A stretch of 64,000 nt of DNA from an uncultured Clostridium sp. (GTDB lineage: Bacteria; Bacillota_I; Bacilli_A; RF39; UBA660): NCBI GenBank assembly GCA_946541575.1, contig CAMNJQ010000065.1:62001-126000 (forward strand). Direction: 5' to 3'. Every line of letters starts with the position of its first letter. Position 1 is the stretch's first letter. Of this stretch, positions 35,907 to 44,491 are shown in pieces. The translations under genes were made by a program, and so were the position numbers. The notes beneath the pieces were generated by a model, which saw only the letters and a list, made by a program, of their open reading frames with translations, was not told where the DNA came from and did no database searches.

Positions 35907-37002
35907 ACACATTAAATCTAAAATAACAAATATCTCCATCTTGCATCAAATAATCTTTTCCTTCAAGACGAGTTTTACCTGCTTCTTTAACTTTCAATTC
36001 ACTACCATATTTATCTAAATCTTCATATGACATTATTTCTGCCTTTATAAAACCTTTTTCAAAATCAGTATGAATAATTCCAGCACATTCTTTTGCATTC
36101 ATTCCTTTTTTAAATGTCCATGCTCTAACCTCATCAGGACCACCTGTAAAATATGTAGCAAGTCCTAATAAATCATATGTAGCTTTAATTAATTGATCAA
36201 GTCCACTTTCTTCAATTCCAACTGATTCTAACATTTCTTTTTTATCTTCATCAGATAAATCACTTAAATCAGCTTCCATTTTTGCGCAAGCCTTAACAAC
36301 TTTAGCATCTTCTTTTGAAGCATATTCCATTACCTTTTTTACATAATCATTATCAATTGTTAACTCATCTTCTTTAACATTTGCAAGATAAATTATAGGC
36401 TTCATTGTAAGTAAGTTAAAGTTTTTTAGATAAAACTTTTCATCTTTAGTAAAGTCAACTCTTCTAAGTGACTTACCGCCTTCAAGAGCTTCTTTAGCTT
36501 TTTTTAAAATTTCATATTCACCCAAAGCTTCTTTATCTCTATTAGTCTCTGCTTTCTTTTTTATCTTATCTATACGAGAATTTATAATTTCCAAATCAGA
36601 TAAAGATAACTCTAAGTTAATAACTTCAATATCATTAATTGGATCAATTTTACTATCAACATGAATTATATTATTGTCATCAAAACACCTAACAACTTCA
36701 ACAATTGCATCAACTTCTCGAATATGAGATAAAAACTTATTCCCTAATCCTTCTCCAACAGAAGCTCCTTTTACTAGTCCAGCAATATCAGTAAATTCAT
36801 ATGCCGTTGGTATAGTCTTAGCAGGATTATAAATTTCTGTTAATCTATCAAGTCTATAATCTGGTACTATAACAACACCAACATTAGGTTCAATAGTAGC
36901 AAAAGGATAATTAGCAGCTAAAATATTTTGTTTTGTAATTGCATTAAATAAAGTTGATTTTCCAACATTTGGAAGTCCAACTATTCCAGCTTTCAAGCTC
37001 AT
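35905..37002 (-). CDS. ychF: Ribosome-binding ATPase YchF/EngD
   Basis: 365 residues. GIVGLPNVGKSTLFNAIT is the G1 motif and FTDIAGLVKGAS is G3. The usual NKxD is replaced (YLANVKEDE region), as expected for YchF, which prefers ATP. A TGS domain closes the protein (GAGKTRLEGKDYLMQDGDICYFRFNV-like end). It binds ribosomes and responds to oxidative stress in other bacteria. Located at the parB side of the origin cluster, as in B. subtilis (yyaF). Confidence 0.97.
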   Translation of the reverse strand: MSLKAGIVGLPNVGKSTLFNAITKQNILAANYPFATIEPNVGVVIVPDYRLDRLTEIYNPAKTIPTAYEFTDIAGLVKGASVGEGLGNKFLSHIREVDAIVEVVRCFDDNNIIHVDSKIDPINDIEVINLELSLSDLEIINSRIDKIKKKAETNRDKEALGEYEILKKAKEALEGGKSLRRVDFTKDEKFYLKNFNLLTMKPIIYLANVKEDELTIDNDYVKKVMEYASKEDAKVVKACAKMEADLSDLSDEDKKEMLESVGIEESGLDQLIKATYDLLGLATYFTGGPDEVRAWTFKKGMNAKECAGIIHTDFEKGFIKAEIMSYEDLDKYGSELKVKEAGKTRLEGKDYLMQDGDICYFRFNV

Positions 37003-37014
37003 TTAAACCACTCC

Positions 37015-38616
37015 TTATAAAATTGGTGAAACATTTGGTCCTATAGGAATACCAATTATATATACTAGTGCAATAATTAATATCCATGTAATACTAATAA
37101 GCAAACAATAAGGATATACAAAAGATAAAGCTCTTCCTATAGATATCGGTTTCTTCTCTGTATTATACACATTTAAATATCCTAAGTAAATAACAAAAAA
37201 TGCTAAGAAAGGAGTAAATCCTTTCATCATAGAGTCACCTGCTCTAAAGATGAATTGAGTAAATTGTGGTGCTATATTGTTTTGCATTAATAAAGGTACA
37301 ACAGACGGAGCCAAAATTGTCCACTTAGCAGTTTGTGTTGTAATAAATAAACCAGATAAAGCAATTAATATTAAGATAGTAATTACAAGTGGTAAGCCAC
37401 TAAAAGGTAATTGCCTAATAATATTTGAAATAAATGCAACAATTACATTTCCAATATTTGACTTCTTAAATATTGCAATAAATTGGGATGCAAAAAATAT
37501 AAGTGCACATAAGTAACCAACATCTTTCAAATAAACAGATGCTTTTTCAATTAATTCCTTATCACTTTTAATAGTTTTTGCTCCAATTGCATAAGCAACA
37601 CCTACAACTAAAAACATCATTGAAATAAGGAAAGTAAATCCATCTTGGAAATAAGCATTTTCACCAAATAATTGTTTAATATATACTTTTTCGTTTGTAT
37701 CTAAAAGTAGTCCACTTCCAGGTAATCCAGGAATTAACATATAAATAAATAATAATACGAAAAGGAAGAAAGCAAGCATTGCAAGTCTTAAACCTTTTTT
37801 CTCTTTCATTTCAATTTCTAATTTCTTTTGTTGTTCCATTTCAACTGCTTCAATTTTAATTTCTTTTGTTTCTTCTATATTTGTTTCAGCTGAATTATTT
37901 AAACGATATCTACCAATTCTTTTTGAAATAACATTTTCTATTATATAAGTACCAACTATTGATATTATTACTGAAGAGATAATAATTATAAACCAATTTG
38001 ATAAAAGACTTACATGATATCCTGAATCAATAAGCCTTGCTGCTTGCTCAGTAATTGGAACTAAATTAACTTCAGCACTACCTGCAAAAAGTGTAACACC
38101 ATAGCCAAATGCAACACCACAATAACTAGCAGTTATTCCTAACAACGGATTTCTTCCATTTGCAAGAAAAATTAGTGCAGAAAGTGGTATTAAGATAACA
38201 TAACCAACATCATTAATTATACTTGATATAGTAGCAACAAAAATTATAATAAAAGTTAAAAACTTATTATTAATCTTAAGAGTGCCCTTTTTAATAAAGG
38301 AATCTATAAAACCACTAGCATGAGCAATTGATAAACCAATTAATCCAATTATTAAAGTACTAAGTGGAGTAAAAGATACAAAATTTCTTGCTGCATTACT
38401 AATCAAATACTTTAATCCTTCATAATTAAATAAACCATCAACACTTACAACAACATTCTCAAGTTCATTTGAATTATTTATACGTGAATATGATGATTGA
38501 ATTTGCAAAAACGAAAATACAGAACTTAAAAACATTACAAACAAAGTTAAAAATATAAATGTAGTAATTGGATGAAATGTAAATTTTTTTAAACGTAATT
38601 TTTTCTTTTCTAACAC
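37015..38616 (-). CDS. AbgT-family transporter
   Basis: 533 residues, GTG start with AGGTG before it. About 11-13 membrane helices, and a cytoplasmic Glu/Lys-rich loop at about 240-275. Segments SIINDVGYVILIPLSALIFLANGR, GYGVTLFAGSAEVNLVPITEQAA and TTQTAKWTILAPSVVPLLMQ match AbgT carriers. The family includes p-aminobenzoyl-glutamate importers and sulfonamide exporters, and the direction is not known here. It sits between DUF951 and ychF with short gaps. This is not part of the usual B. subtilis order. Confidence 0.87.
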   Translation of the reverse strand: MLEKKKLRLKKFTFHPITTFIFLTLFVMFLSSVFSFLQIQSSYSRINNSNELENVVVSVDGLFNYEGLKYLISNAARNFVSFTPLSTLIIGLIGLSIAHASGFIDSFIKKGTLKINNKFLTFIIIFVATISSIINDVGYVILIPLSALIFLANGRNPLLGITASYCGVAFGYGVTLFAGSAEVNLVPITEQAARLIDSGYHVSLLSNWFIIIISSVIISIVGTYIIENVISKRIGRYRLNNSAETNIEETKEIKIEAVEMEQQKKLEIEMKEKKGLRLAMLAFFLFVLLFIYMLIPGLPGSGLLLDTNEKVYIKQLFGENAYFQDGFTFLISMMFLVVGVAYAIGAKTIKSDKELIEKASVYLKDVGYLCALIFFASQFIAIFKKSNIGNVIVAFISNIIRQLPFSGLPLVITILILIALSGLFITTQTAKWTILAPSVVPLLMQNNIAPQFTQFIFRAGDSMMKGFTPFLAFFVIYLGYLNVYNTEKKPISIGRALSFVYPYCLLISITWILIIALVYIIGIPIGPNVSPIL

Positions 38617-38624
38617 TATTACAC

Positions 38625-38810
38625 CTACTCTACAATTTTCTTAATTTTTTTATTAAATTCTACCCTTGGCATCATAATAATTCTTGAACAATTAACACAC
38701 TTTAATTTCATATCAACGCCAACTCTAACTATTTCCCATAAGTTTGTACCACAAGGATGGCCTTTTTTCATAATAACTTTAGTACCAACTTCAATTTTTT
38801 TCTCATCCAT
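38625..38810 (-). CDS. DUF951 zinc-binding-like small protein
   Basis: 61 residues from the ATG at 38810 (MDEKKIEVGTKV). KKGHPCGTNLWEIVRVGVDMKLKC followed by CSRIIMMPR is the DUF951 pattern, whose conserved Cys residues probably bind metal. Function is unknown. It lies 4 bases after parB. A GTG four codons earlier, overlapping the parB stop, is a possible alternative start. Confidence 0.88.
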   Translation of the reverse strand: MDEKKIEVGTKVIMKKGHPCGTNLWEIVRVGVDMKLKCVNCSRIIMMPRVEFNKKIKKIVE

Positions 38811-38814
38811 ATAA

Positions 38815-39699
38815 TTACTCACTTATCTTTAATAACTCTAAAATTCTACTTAAATCACTCGAATTACTAAACGAAATATTAATTTTATTAGAACTTATTT
38901 TTACCTTTGTACCAAGTTTCTCACACATAATATTTTCATAATATTCATATTCACTATTTGTTCTAGTTTTTATTTTATGATTTTTTTCTATATTTTCACC
39001 TTTTGAAACTTCTTCTATATCACGTACATTTAAATTATCTTCTACTATCTTATTTGCAAGTGCAATTACTTCTTCTTTATTACCCATTTTAGAAAGAACT
39101 CTTGCATGACTCATTGATATTTTATCTTCTATAATTAAATCTTTTACTTCTTCAGGCAAATTCAATAATCCTAACATATTAGTAATATGACTTCTACTTT
39201 TTCCCAATCTATTAGCAAGCTCTTCTTGTGTTACTTGCATAGCATCTAATAAACTTCTATAAGCCATTGCTTCTTCTATAGAATTTAAATTTTCTCTTTG
39301 CAAATTTTCAAGTAAAGCAATCTCCATCATTTGTTGATCAGTAAAATCTCTTACTATAGCAGGTATTTTATCTAATCCAGCAATTTTACAAGCTTTAACT
39401 CTTCTTTCACCTGCAATTATTTCATACCCCTTAATAGAACTTCTTTTAACTATAATAGGTTGAAAAACGCCATGCTCCTTAATTGAATCAGCTAATTCTT
39501 GCAATTTTACTTCATCAAATACTTTCCTTGGCTGATATGGATTTGGTCTTAATTCATCAATTGGCAATTCAACTATTTCATCAGATGAAGTTGAATCTAA
39601 TATTTTTTCTTCTATTTGAGTAAAATTAATTTGTTCATTATTAAATAATTCTTCTAAGCCTTTTCCTAAAGCTCTTCTTTTAAAACTATTGTTGTCCAT
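38815..39699 (-). CDS. parB: Chromosome-partitioning protein ParB/Spo0J
   Basis: 294 residues. RRALGKGLEELF at the N-terminus is the ParA-interacting Arg/Lys motif. NPYQPRKVFDE and IIAGERRVKACKIAGL form the CTP-binding ParB core (GERRxxA). Next comes the DNA-binding helix-turn-helix (TQEELANRLGKSRSHITNMLGLL) and a C-terminal dimer domain. It overlaps parA by 14 bases. I choose the ATG at 39699; a TTG at 39708 with AAGGAAG nearby is an alternative. Confidence 0.96.
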   Translation of the reverse strand: MDNNSFKRRALGKGLEELFNNEQINFTQIEEKILDSTSSDEIVELPIDELRPNPYQPRKVFDEVKLQELADSIKEHGVFQPIIVKRSSIKGYEIIAGERRVKACKIAGLDKIPAIVRDFTDQQMMEIALLENLQRENLNSIEEAMAYRSLLDAMQVTQEELANRLGKSRSHITNMLGLLNLPEEVKDLIIEDKISMSHARVLSKMGNKEEVIALANKIVEDNLNVRDIEEVSKGENIEKNHKIKTRTNSEYEYYENIMCEKLGTKVKISSNKINISFSNSSDLSRILELLKISE

Positions 39700-40474
39700 T
39701 TCTTTCAATCACTTCCTTTGCTAAATTTATATATGCATCAGTTGCTCTACATCTAGGATCATATGCCAAAATTGGTTTACCATGAGAAGGGCACTCTGCT
39801 AATCTTACTAATCTTGGAATAATTGTATTATAGACTCTTTCCTTAAAATACTTTCTTATTTCTTCAACAACTTCAAACCCTAGATTAGCTCTTGAATCTA
39901 ACATTGTTAACAAAACTCCTTCAATTTCTAATGTAGGATTTAATTGTTTTTGAGCCATCATTATTGTATTTAACAATTGCATTATTCCTTCCAATGCTAA
40001 GAATTCACATTGTACTGGAATAATTACAGAATTAGATGCTGTTAAAGCATTTATTGTAATAATACTTAATGTTGGAGGACAATCTACTATAATATAATCA
40101 TATTTATCTCTAATAGGATCAATTTTATTCTTCAATTGAGCACCTTTAACAAAATTAGGTTCTTCCTTAGACTTCTCAAAAAATTCAGCTTCTAAACCAG
40201 AAAGATTAACAGTTGCAGCAAGTAAATCTAATCTTTTATATGCTGTATGTATAATTGCATCTTCAATAGAGCATTTATCTATTAAAACATCATAAATTGT
40301 TCTATCAATATCCCCCTTATTCATTCCAATTCCAGTTGTAGAATTTCCTTGTGGATCTAAATCTAATAATAAAACTTTTTTACCTAAATAAGCTAAAGAT
40401 GCAGATAAGTTAATACTTGTAGTTGTTTTACCAACTCCACCTTTTTGATTAACTAATGAAATCATTTTACCCAT
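39686..40474 (-). CDS. parA: Chromosome-partitioning ATPase ParA/Soj
   Basis: 262 residues. The deviant Walker A KGGVGKTTTSINL (with the signature Lys) is at about residues 11-23. DYIIVDCPPTLSIITINAL carries the Walker A' and B equivalents. It works with ParB in origin segregation and, in Bacillus, controls DnaA. GAAGGTG precedes the ATG. Forms parA-parB-DUF951 on the minus strand. Confidence 0.97.
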   Translation of the reverse strand: MGKMISLVNQKGGVGKTTTSINLSASLAYLGKKVLLLDLDPQGNSTTGIGMNKGDIDRTIYDVLIDKCSIEDAIIHTAYKRLDLLAATVNLSGLEAEFFEKSKEEPNFVKGAQLKNKIDPIRDKYDYIIVDCPPTLSIITINALTASNSVIIPVQCEFLALEGIMQLLNTIMMAQKQLNPTLEIEGVLLTMLDSRANLGFEVVEEIRKYFKERVYNTIIPRLVRLAECPSHGKPILAYDPRCRATDAYINLAKEVIERNGQQ

Positions 40475-40549
40475 CTACATCACCTTCTTAATAACTACTA
40501 TACTATTTTATCAAATAATGAGTAATTAATAAATCATTTTTTGGAAAAA

Positions 40550-40578
40550 AAAGAAAGCATAATACTTTCCTCTTATGC
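40550..40578 (-). terminator. Terminator of the noc-like gene
   Basis: GCATAA/TTATGC stem (40573-40578 with 40557-40562) with a 10-base loop, followed by TTTCTTTTTTTT. The stop codon is in the stem. Confidence 0.65.
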
Positions 40579-41766
40579 ATCCTTCTTTAACGTAATTGTT
40601 ATTTTATAATCTGACGTTCCATCATTTTCATCAACACTAACTTTATAACCATCAGTTTCTAACTTTTTAACTACTTCCTTTAAACTAGATACAGCTCTAG
40701 TAACATCTTTTTTATCACCAATTGATAAAGTTGAAGAACCAACTGAACTAGCTACATTAGTTGAAGAAGTATTACTATTAAATAAATTTAATGAAGAATC
40801 AGTTGAATCATTATTTGAAGCGAAACTAAATGAAGGAGTAAAATTAAATCCCTTATCATCTTTATTATCAGATTCTTTATTAGTAGAACTTGAGCTAGAT
40901 GTTTCATTTCCAAAAGATGCAAAATTAAATCTTAAATCAGAATTCTTTGAATCATCAGTCTTACTACTATCATTTCCTATATTAGCAGAAAATCCAAAGT
41001 TAGATTCGCTTTTTTCTTCTTTAGCATCAGCAGAATTATCTTGAATTGTCCAAGAACCATTTCCAAAACTTGCTGCTTTTTTATTATCATCAGAAGTAGC
41101 TGTTCCTTTTAAATCATTTAAATTGAAACTAAATCCTGTATTTGACTTAGTTACTCCTTCTTTTAATTCTTTTATTTCTTTATCTAAATCTCTTACAGTT
41201 AATTTCTCTTCCATAACCTTATTCAAAAGCTTAATTTGAGTATTTTTATCATCTACATTTAATAAACTTCTAGCATGACGCTCAGAGATTTTTTCCTTTA
41301 ATAAAGCATCTTGTATTTCATCAGGAAGAGCAAGCAATCTAAGTTTATTAGAAACTACAGATTGAGTTTTACCCATAGAAGCAGCTAATTGCTCCTGAGT
41401 CATATTTCCACCTTCAAGCTCTAATATTTTTTGATAAGTTCTTGCTTCTTCAATAGGAGTTAAATCCTTTCTTTGTAAGTTCTCTATTAAAGCTATTTTT
41501 GAGCTTTCTTTATCATCAAGGTTTTTAATAATTGCTGGTATTTTAGTTAGTCCTGCCATAGTAGATGCTTTATATCTTCTTTCACCTGCAATTATTTCAT
41601 ATTTGTTTTCAACTTTCCTTACAATAATAGGTTGAATTACTCCATGTTCTTTAATTGACACAGCTAATTCTTTTAAAGCTTGATCATCAAATACTTCTCT
41701 TGGTTGAAATCTATTTGGAATTATATCATCTAGATATAGAGAAACTACTTCATTACTACTTTCCAT
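40573..41766 (-). CDS. noc: Noc-like ParB-family protein with Phe-rich disordered linker
   Basis: 397 residues; normal Noc is about 280. Residues 10-200 match Noc: DIIPNRFQPREVF, IIAGERRYKASTMAGL (CTP-binding box), then the helix-turn-helix TQEQLAASMGKTQSVVSNKLRLL. The last 45 residues (DVTRAVSSLKEVVKKL...YKITITLKK) match the Noc C-terminal dimer end. Between them lies a ~145-residue Ser/Asn/Asp-rich linker with recurring FSF, FGF, FNF and FG pieces. The N-terminal amphipathic helix that anchors B. subtilis Noc to the membrane is missing. GAGGGTG precedes the ATG. Same position as noc in B. subtilis (next to rsmG). Confidence 0.85.
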   Translation of the reverse strand: MESSNEVVSLYLDDIIPNRFQPREVFDDQALKELAVSIKEHGVIQPIIVRKVENKYEIIAGERRYKASTMAGLTKIPAIIKNLDDKESSKIALIENLQRKDLTPIEEARTYQKILELEGGNMTQEQLAASMGKTQSVVSNKLRLLALPDEIQDALLKEKISERHARSLLNVDDKNTQIKLLNKVMEEKLTVRDLDKEIKELKEGVTKSNTGFSFNLNDLKGTATSDDNKKAASFGNGSWTIQDNSADAKEEKSESNFGFSANIGNDSSKTDDSKNSDLRFNFASFGNETSSSSSTNKESDNKDDKGFNFTPSFSFASNNDSTDSSLNLFNSNTSSTNVASSVGSSTLSIGDKKDVTRAVSSLKEVVKKLETDGYKVSVDENDGTSDYKITITLKKDA

Positions 41767-41814
41767 ATCAACACCCTCTTTTACTCTACTCTACTATAAC
41801 ATTATAAGATAAAA

Positions 41815-41853
41815 AAACAAAAAATGAAAGATTTTTATAATAATATCTTTCAT
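41815..41853 (-). terminator. Terminator after mnmG-rsmG
   Basis: ATGAAAGAT/ATCTTTCAT stem (41824-41832/41845-41853), 12-base loop, then TTTTTTG and a U-rich tract on the RNA. Confidence 0.75.
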
Positions 41854-41867
41854 ATTTTTTAATTTAA

Positions 41868-42575
41868 CTATAACAAATAATCATTTTTAATATCTTTTAT
41901 ACTTCTTGGATATTTCTCATTAGTCTTTTTTATCTTCTTCAAATTAACTAATGTTCTATTACTATCTTCAATGGGAAGCTTAAATTTATTAATATTTTCT
42001 AATACAACACCTAATTTATTAAAACTTGAAGAAACTTTATCTAACTCTTCATCGCAATTAGCTTTCATAAATATCAAATTACCATTAACTTTTAATGCCT
42101 TAATTGATATTTCCGTTAAAATACCAATATTTGCAACTGCTCTTGCTGTTATACAATCAAATTTTTCTTCATTCATTCTAGAATAATCTTCCATTCTAAA
42201 ATGCTCAGCATGAATATTACTTAATTCAAGTTCTTTAATAATCTCATTTAAATAGTTTACTCTTTTCTGTAAAGAATCTATAAGTACAATTTTTAGGTTT
42301 GGGAAAACAATTTTTAGAACTATTCCCGGAAACCCTGCTCCACTTCCAACATCACATAAAGTTATATTTTTACTTAAATCAATTTCCTTTACTAAAGTCA
42401 AACTATCATAAAAATGTTTTAAATATACATCATTTTCCATTGTAATAGTGGTAAGATTTATTTTTTCATTCCATTCAATTAATAAATGATAAAACTTATC
42501 AAGCTTATCTAATTTGTCCTTATCAAGTATAATTCCTAATTTCTTTACTTCTAAAACAAAATCTTCTTTATTCAT
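41868..42575 (-). CDS. rsmG: 16S rRNA (guanine527-N7)-methyltransferase
   Basis: 235 residues. LCDVGSGAGFPGIVLKIVFP is the SAM-binding motif I of RsmG (GidB). FDCITARAVANI is the conserved ARA region. HFYDSLTL near residue 55 is typical. Loss of RsmG gives low-level streptomycin resistance in other bacteria. It overlaps mnmG by 8 bases. Confidence 0.96.
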   Translation of the reverse strand: MNKEDFVLEVKKLGIILDKDKLDKLDKFYHLLIEWNEKINLTTITMENDVYLKHFYDSLTLVKEIDLSKNITLCDVGSGAGFPGIVLKIVFPNLKIVLIDSLQKRVNYLNEIIKELELSNIHAEHFRMEDYSRMNEEKFDCITARAVANIGILTEISIKALKVNGNLIFMKANCDEELDKVSSSFNKLGVVLENINKFKLPIEDSNRTLVNLKKIKKTNEKYPRSIKDIKNDYLL

Positions 42576-44424
42576 TATTAGACCTCTTTAAATATAAAAG
42601 AATCATTGAAATATCCGCAGGATTTACTCCACTAATTCTTAATGCCTGTCCAAGAGTTCCAGGTTTTATTTCATTTAACTTTTGAACGGCTTCTTTTGCA
42701 ATATTAGGTATCAAAGAATAATCTATAGAATCATTCAATTTAATTTTTTCATATTCAAGCATCTTATCAGCTTCTTTATTTGCTTTTACAATATATCCCT
42801 CATATTTAGTATTAATAACAACTTGTTCAATTACATCTTTATTAAATTCTTCATCTAAAAATCTTTTAATATGATCAAACTCTATCTCAGGTCTTTTCAA
42901 TAACTCATACAGATTAATAGAATCATATAATTTAGCGCTTTGTAATTCTTCTAAATAATTATTAATCTCTTCCTTTGGAGTGATCTTTGTACTTTTTAAT
43001 AAATTAGTTAAATAATCAATATCACTTAGTTTTTTCTTAAACTTATCATATGTAATATCATCGATTAAGCCTATTTCTTTTCCATATTCCATCAATCTTA
43101 TATCAGCATTATCATGTCTTAATAATAGTCTATACTCAGCACGAGATGTTAATAAGCGATATGGATCAATTACTCCTTTAGTAACTAAATCATCAATTAA
43201 AACTCCAATATATGCTTCATTTCTTTTTAAAATTAATGGTTCTTTATTATCAAGCTTTCTTGCTGCATTAATTCCAGCAATCAATCCTTGTCCTGCCGCT
43301 TCTTCATAACCACTAGTACCATTTATTTGTCCTGCGGTATATAAGTTTTCTACTATTTTACTTTCTAAACTAGGTTTAAGTTGTAAAGAGTCAATAGCAT
43401 CATACTCAATTGCATAAGCATATTTTACTATCTCAGCATTTTCTAGTCCTGGAAGACTATGCACCATTTCTTCTTGAACTTCATGTGGCATACTTGTAGA
43501 AAAACCCTGTATATAAATATCATCATAAAAAATACTTTCAGGTTCCAAAAATATCTGATGTCTTTCTTTATCTGCAAACTTAACAATTTTATCTTCAATA
43601 GAAGGACAATATCTAGGCCCTACTCCTTCTACATACCCACCATACATACTAGACTTTTCTAAATTATTTTTAATAATTTCATGAGTCTTTGGAGTTGTAT
43701 ATATTAAATAACATGGAATTTGATCATCTGGATTATAACTAGGTATATTTTGAAATGAAAAACTATATAACTCCTCATCTCCAGGTTGTATTGTAGCTTT
43801 AGAATAATCTATACTACTTTTTTTAATTCTAGGAGGAGTTCCCGTTTTTAATCTTTTAATATTGAATCCAATACGTTTTAAAGCATCACTTAAATGTAGT
43901 GAAGGTTCTTCATTATGAGGTCCACTTGAAATTTTAGTACTTCCATAAAGTACCATTCCTTTTAAATAAGTACCAGTAGTAATTACAACTGATCTACCTA
44001 ATATTTCTTTTCCATCAGCTAAAACTACTCCTTTAAACTTATTATCTTCTACAATTAAATCTTCAACCATTGCTTCTAGTACTTCTAAATTATCCGTATT
44101 CAAAATTGTCTTTTGCATTTCAGATTGATAAGTTACTTTATCAGCTTGAGCACGAAGTGCACGAACTGCAGGTCCTTTTTTTGTATTGAGCATCTTCATT
44201 TGTAGAAAACTCTTATCTATATTTTTAGCCATCTCCCCACCTAAAGCATCTATTTCTCTAACAATAATTCCTTTAGCAGGACCTCCTATAGATGGATTAC
44301 ATGGCATATCTGCAATATTTTTTATCTTTCCTGTTACTAATAATGTTTTTTTACCTAAACGAGCACTAGCCAAAGAAGCTTCACAACCAGCATGTCCTCC
44401 ACCTATAACTATAACATCATACAT
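42568..44424 (-). CDS. mnmG: tRNA uridine-5-carboxymethylaminomethyl modification enzyme MnmG (GidA)
   Basis: 618 residues. The FAD-binding GGGHAGCEASLASARLG lies at the N-terminus. CNPSIGGPAKG, RYCPSIEDKIVKF and the C-terminal SGVNPADISMILLYLKR are family hallmarks. With MnmE it installs the cmnm5 group at U34 of tRNAs. In B. subtilis mnmE and mnmG are adjacent; here a 4.2-kb gene and a broken zinc-ribbon gene lie between them. GGAAGTG precedes the ATG. Confidence 0.98.
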   Translation of the reverse strand: MYDVIVIGGGHAGCEASLASARLGKKTLLVTGKIKNIADMPCNPSIGGPAKGIIVREIDALGGEMAKNIDKSFLQMKMLNTKKGPAVRALRAQADKVTYQSEMQKTILNTDNLEVLEAMVEDLIVEDNKFKGVVLADGKEILGRSVVITTGTYLKGMVLYGSTKISSGPHNEEPSLHLSDALKRIGFNIKRLKTGTPPRIKKSSIDYSKATIQPGDEELYSFSFQNIPSYNPDDQIPCYLIYTTPKTHEIIKNNLEKSSMYGGYVEGVGPRYCPSIEDKIVKFADKERHQIFLEPESIFYDDIYIQGFSTSMPHEVQEEMVHSLPGLENAEIVKYAYAIEYDAIDSLQLKPSLESKIVENLYTAGQINGTSGYEEAAGQGLIAGINAARKLDNKEPLILKRNEAYIGVLIDDLVTKGVIDPYRLLTSRAEYRLLLRHDNADIRLMEYGKEIGLIDDITYDKFKKKLSDIDYLTNLLKSTKITPKEEINNYLEELQSAKLYDSINLYELLKRPEIEFDHIKRFLDEEFNKDVIEQVVINTKYEGYIVKANKEADKMLEYEKIKLNDSIDYSLIPNIAKEAVQKLNEIKPGTLGQALRISGVNPADISMILLYLKRSNNE

Positions 44425-44465
44425 AATATCACTTCCATAAATCTATTGTATTATATAACAACTTA

Positions 44466-44491
44466 TAAAAAAAAGAAATATCTCTATTTCT
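44466..44491 (-). terminator. Terminator of the activase-related gene
   Basis: AGAAATA-GAGA-TATTTCT stem followed by TTTTTTTT on the RNA, overlapping the gene's end. Confidence 0.75.

Noticed and set aside
38625-41766. parS sites (TGTTTCACGTGAAACA-like) near parAB
   Set aside because: Read through parA, parB, noc and their gaps; no match or near match to the 16-base palindrome was seen. They may lie outside the window.
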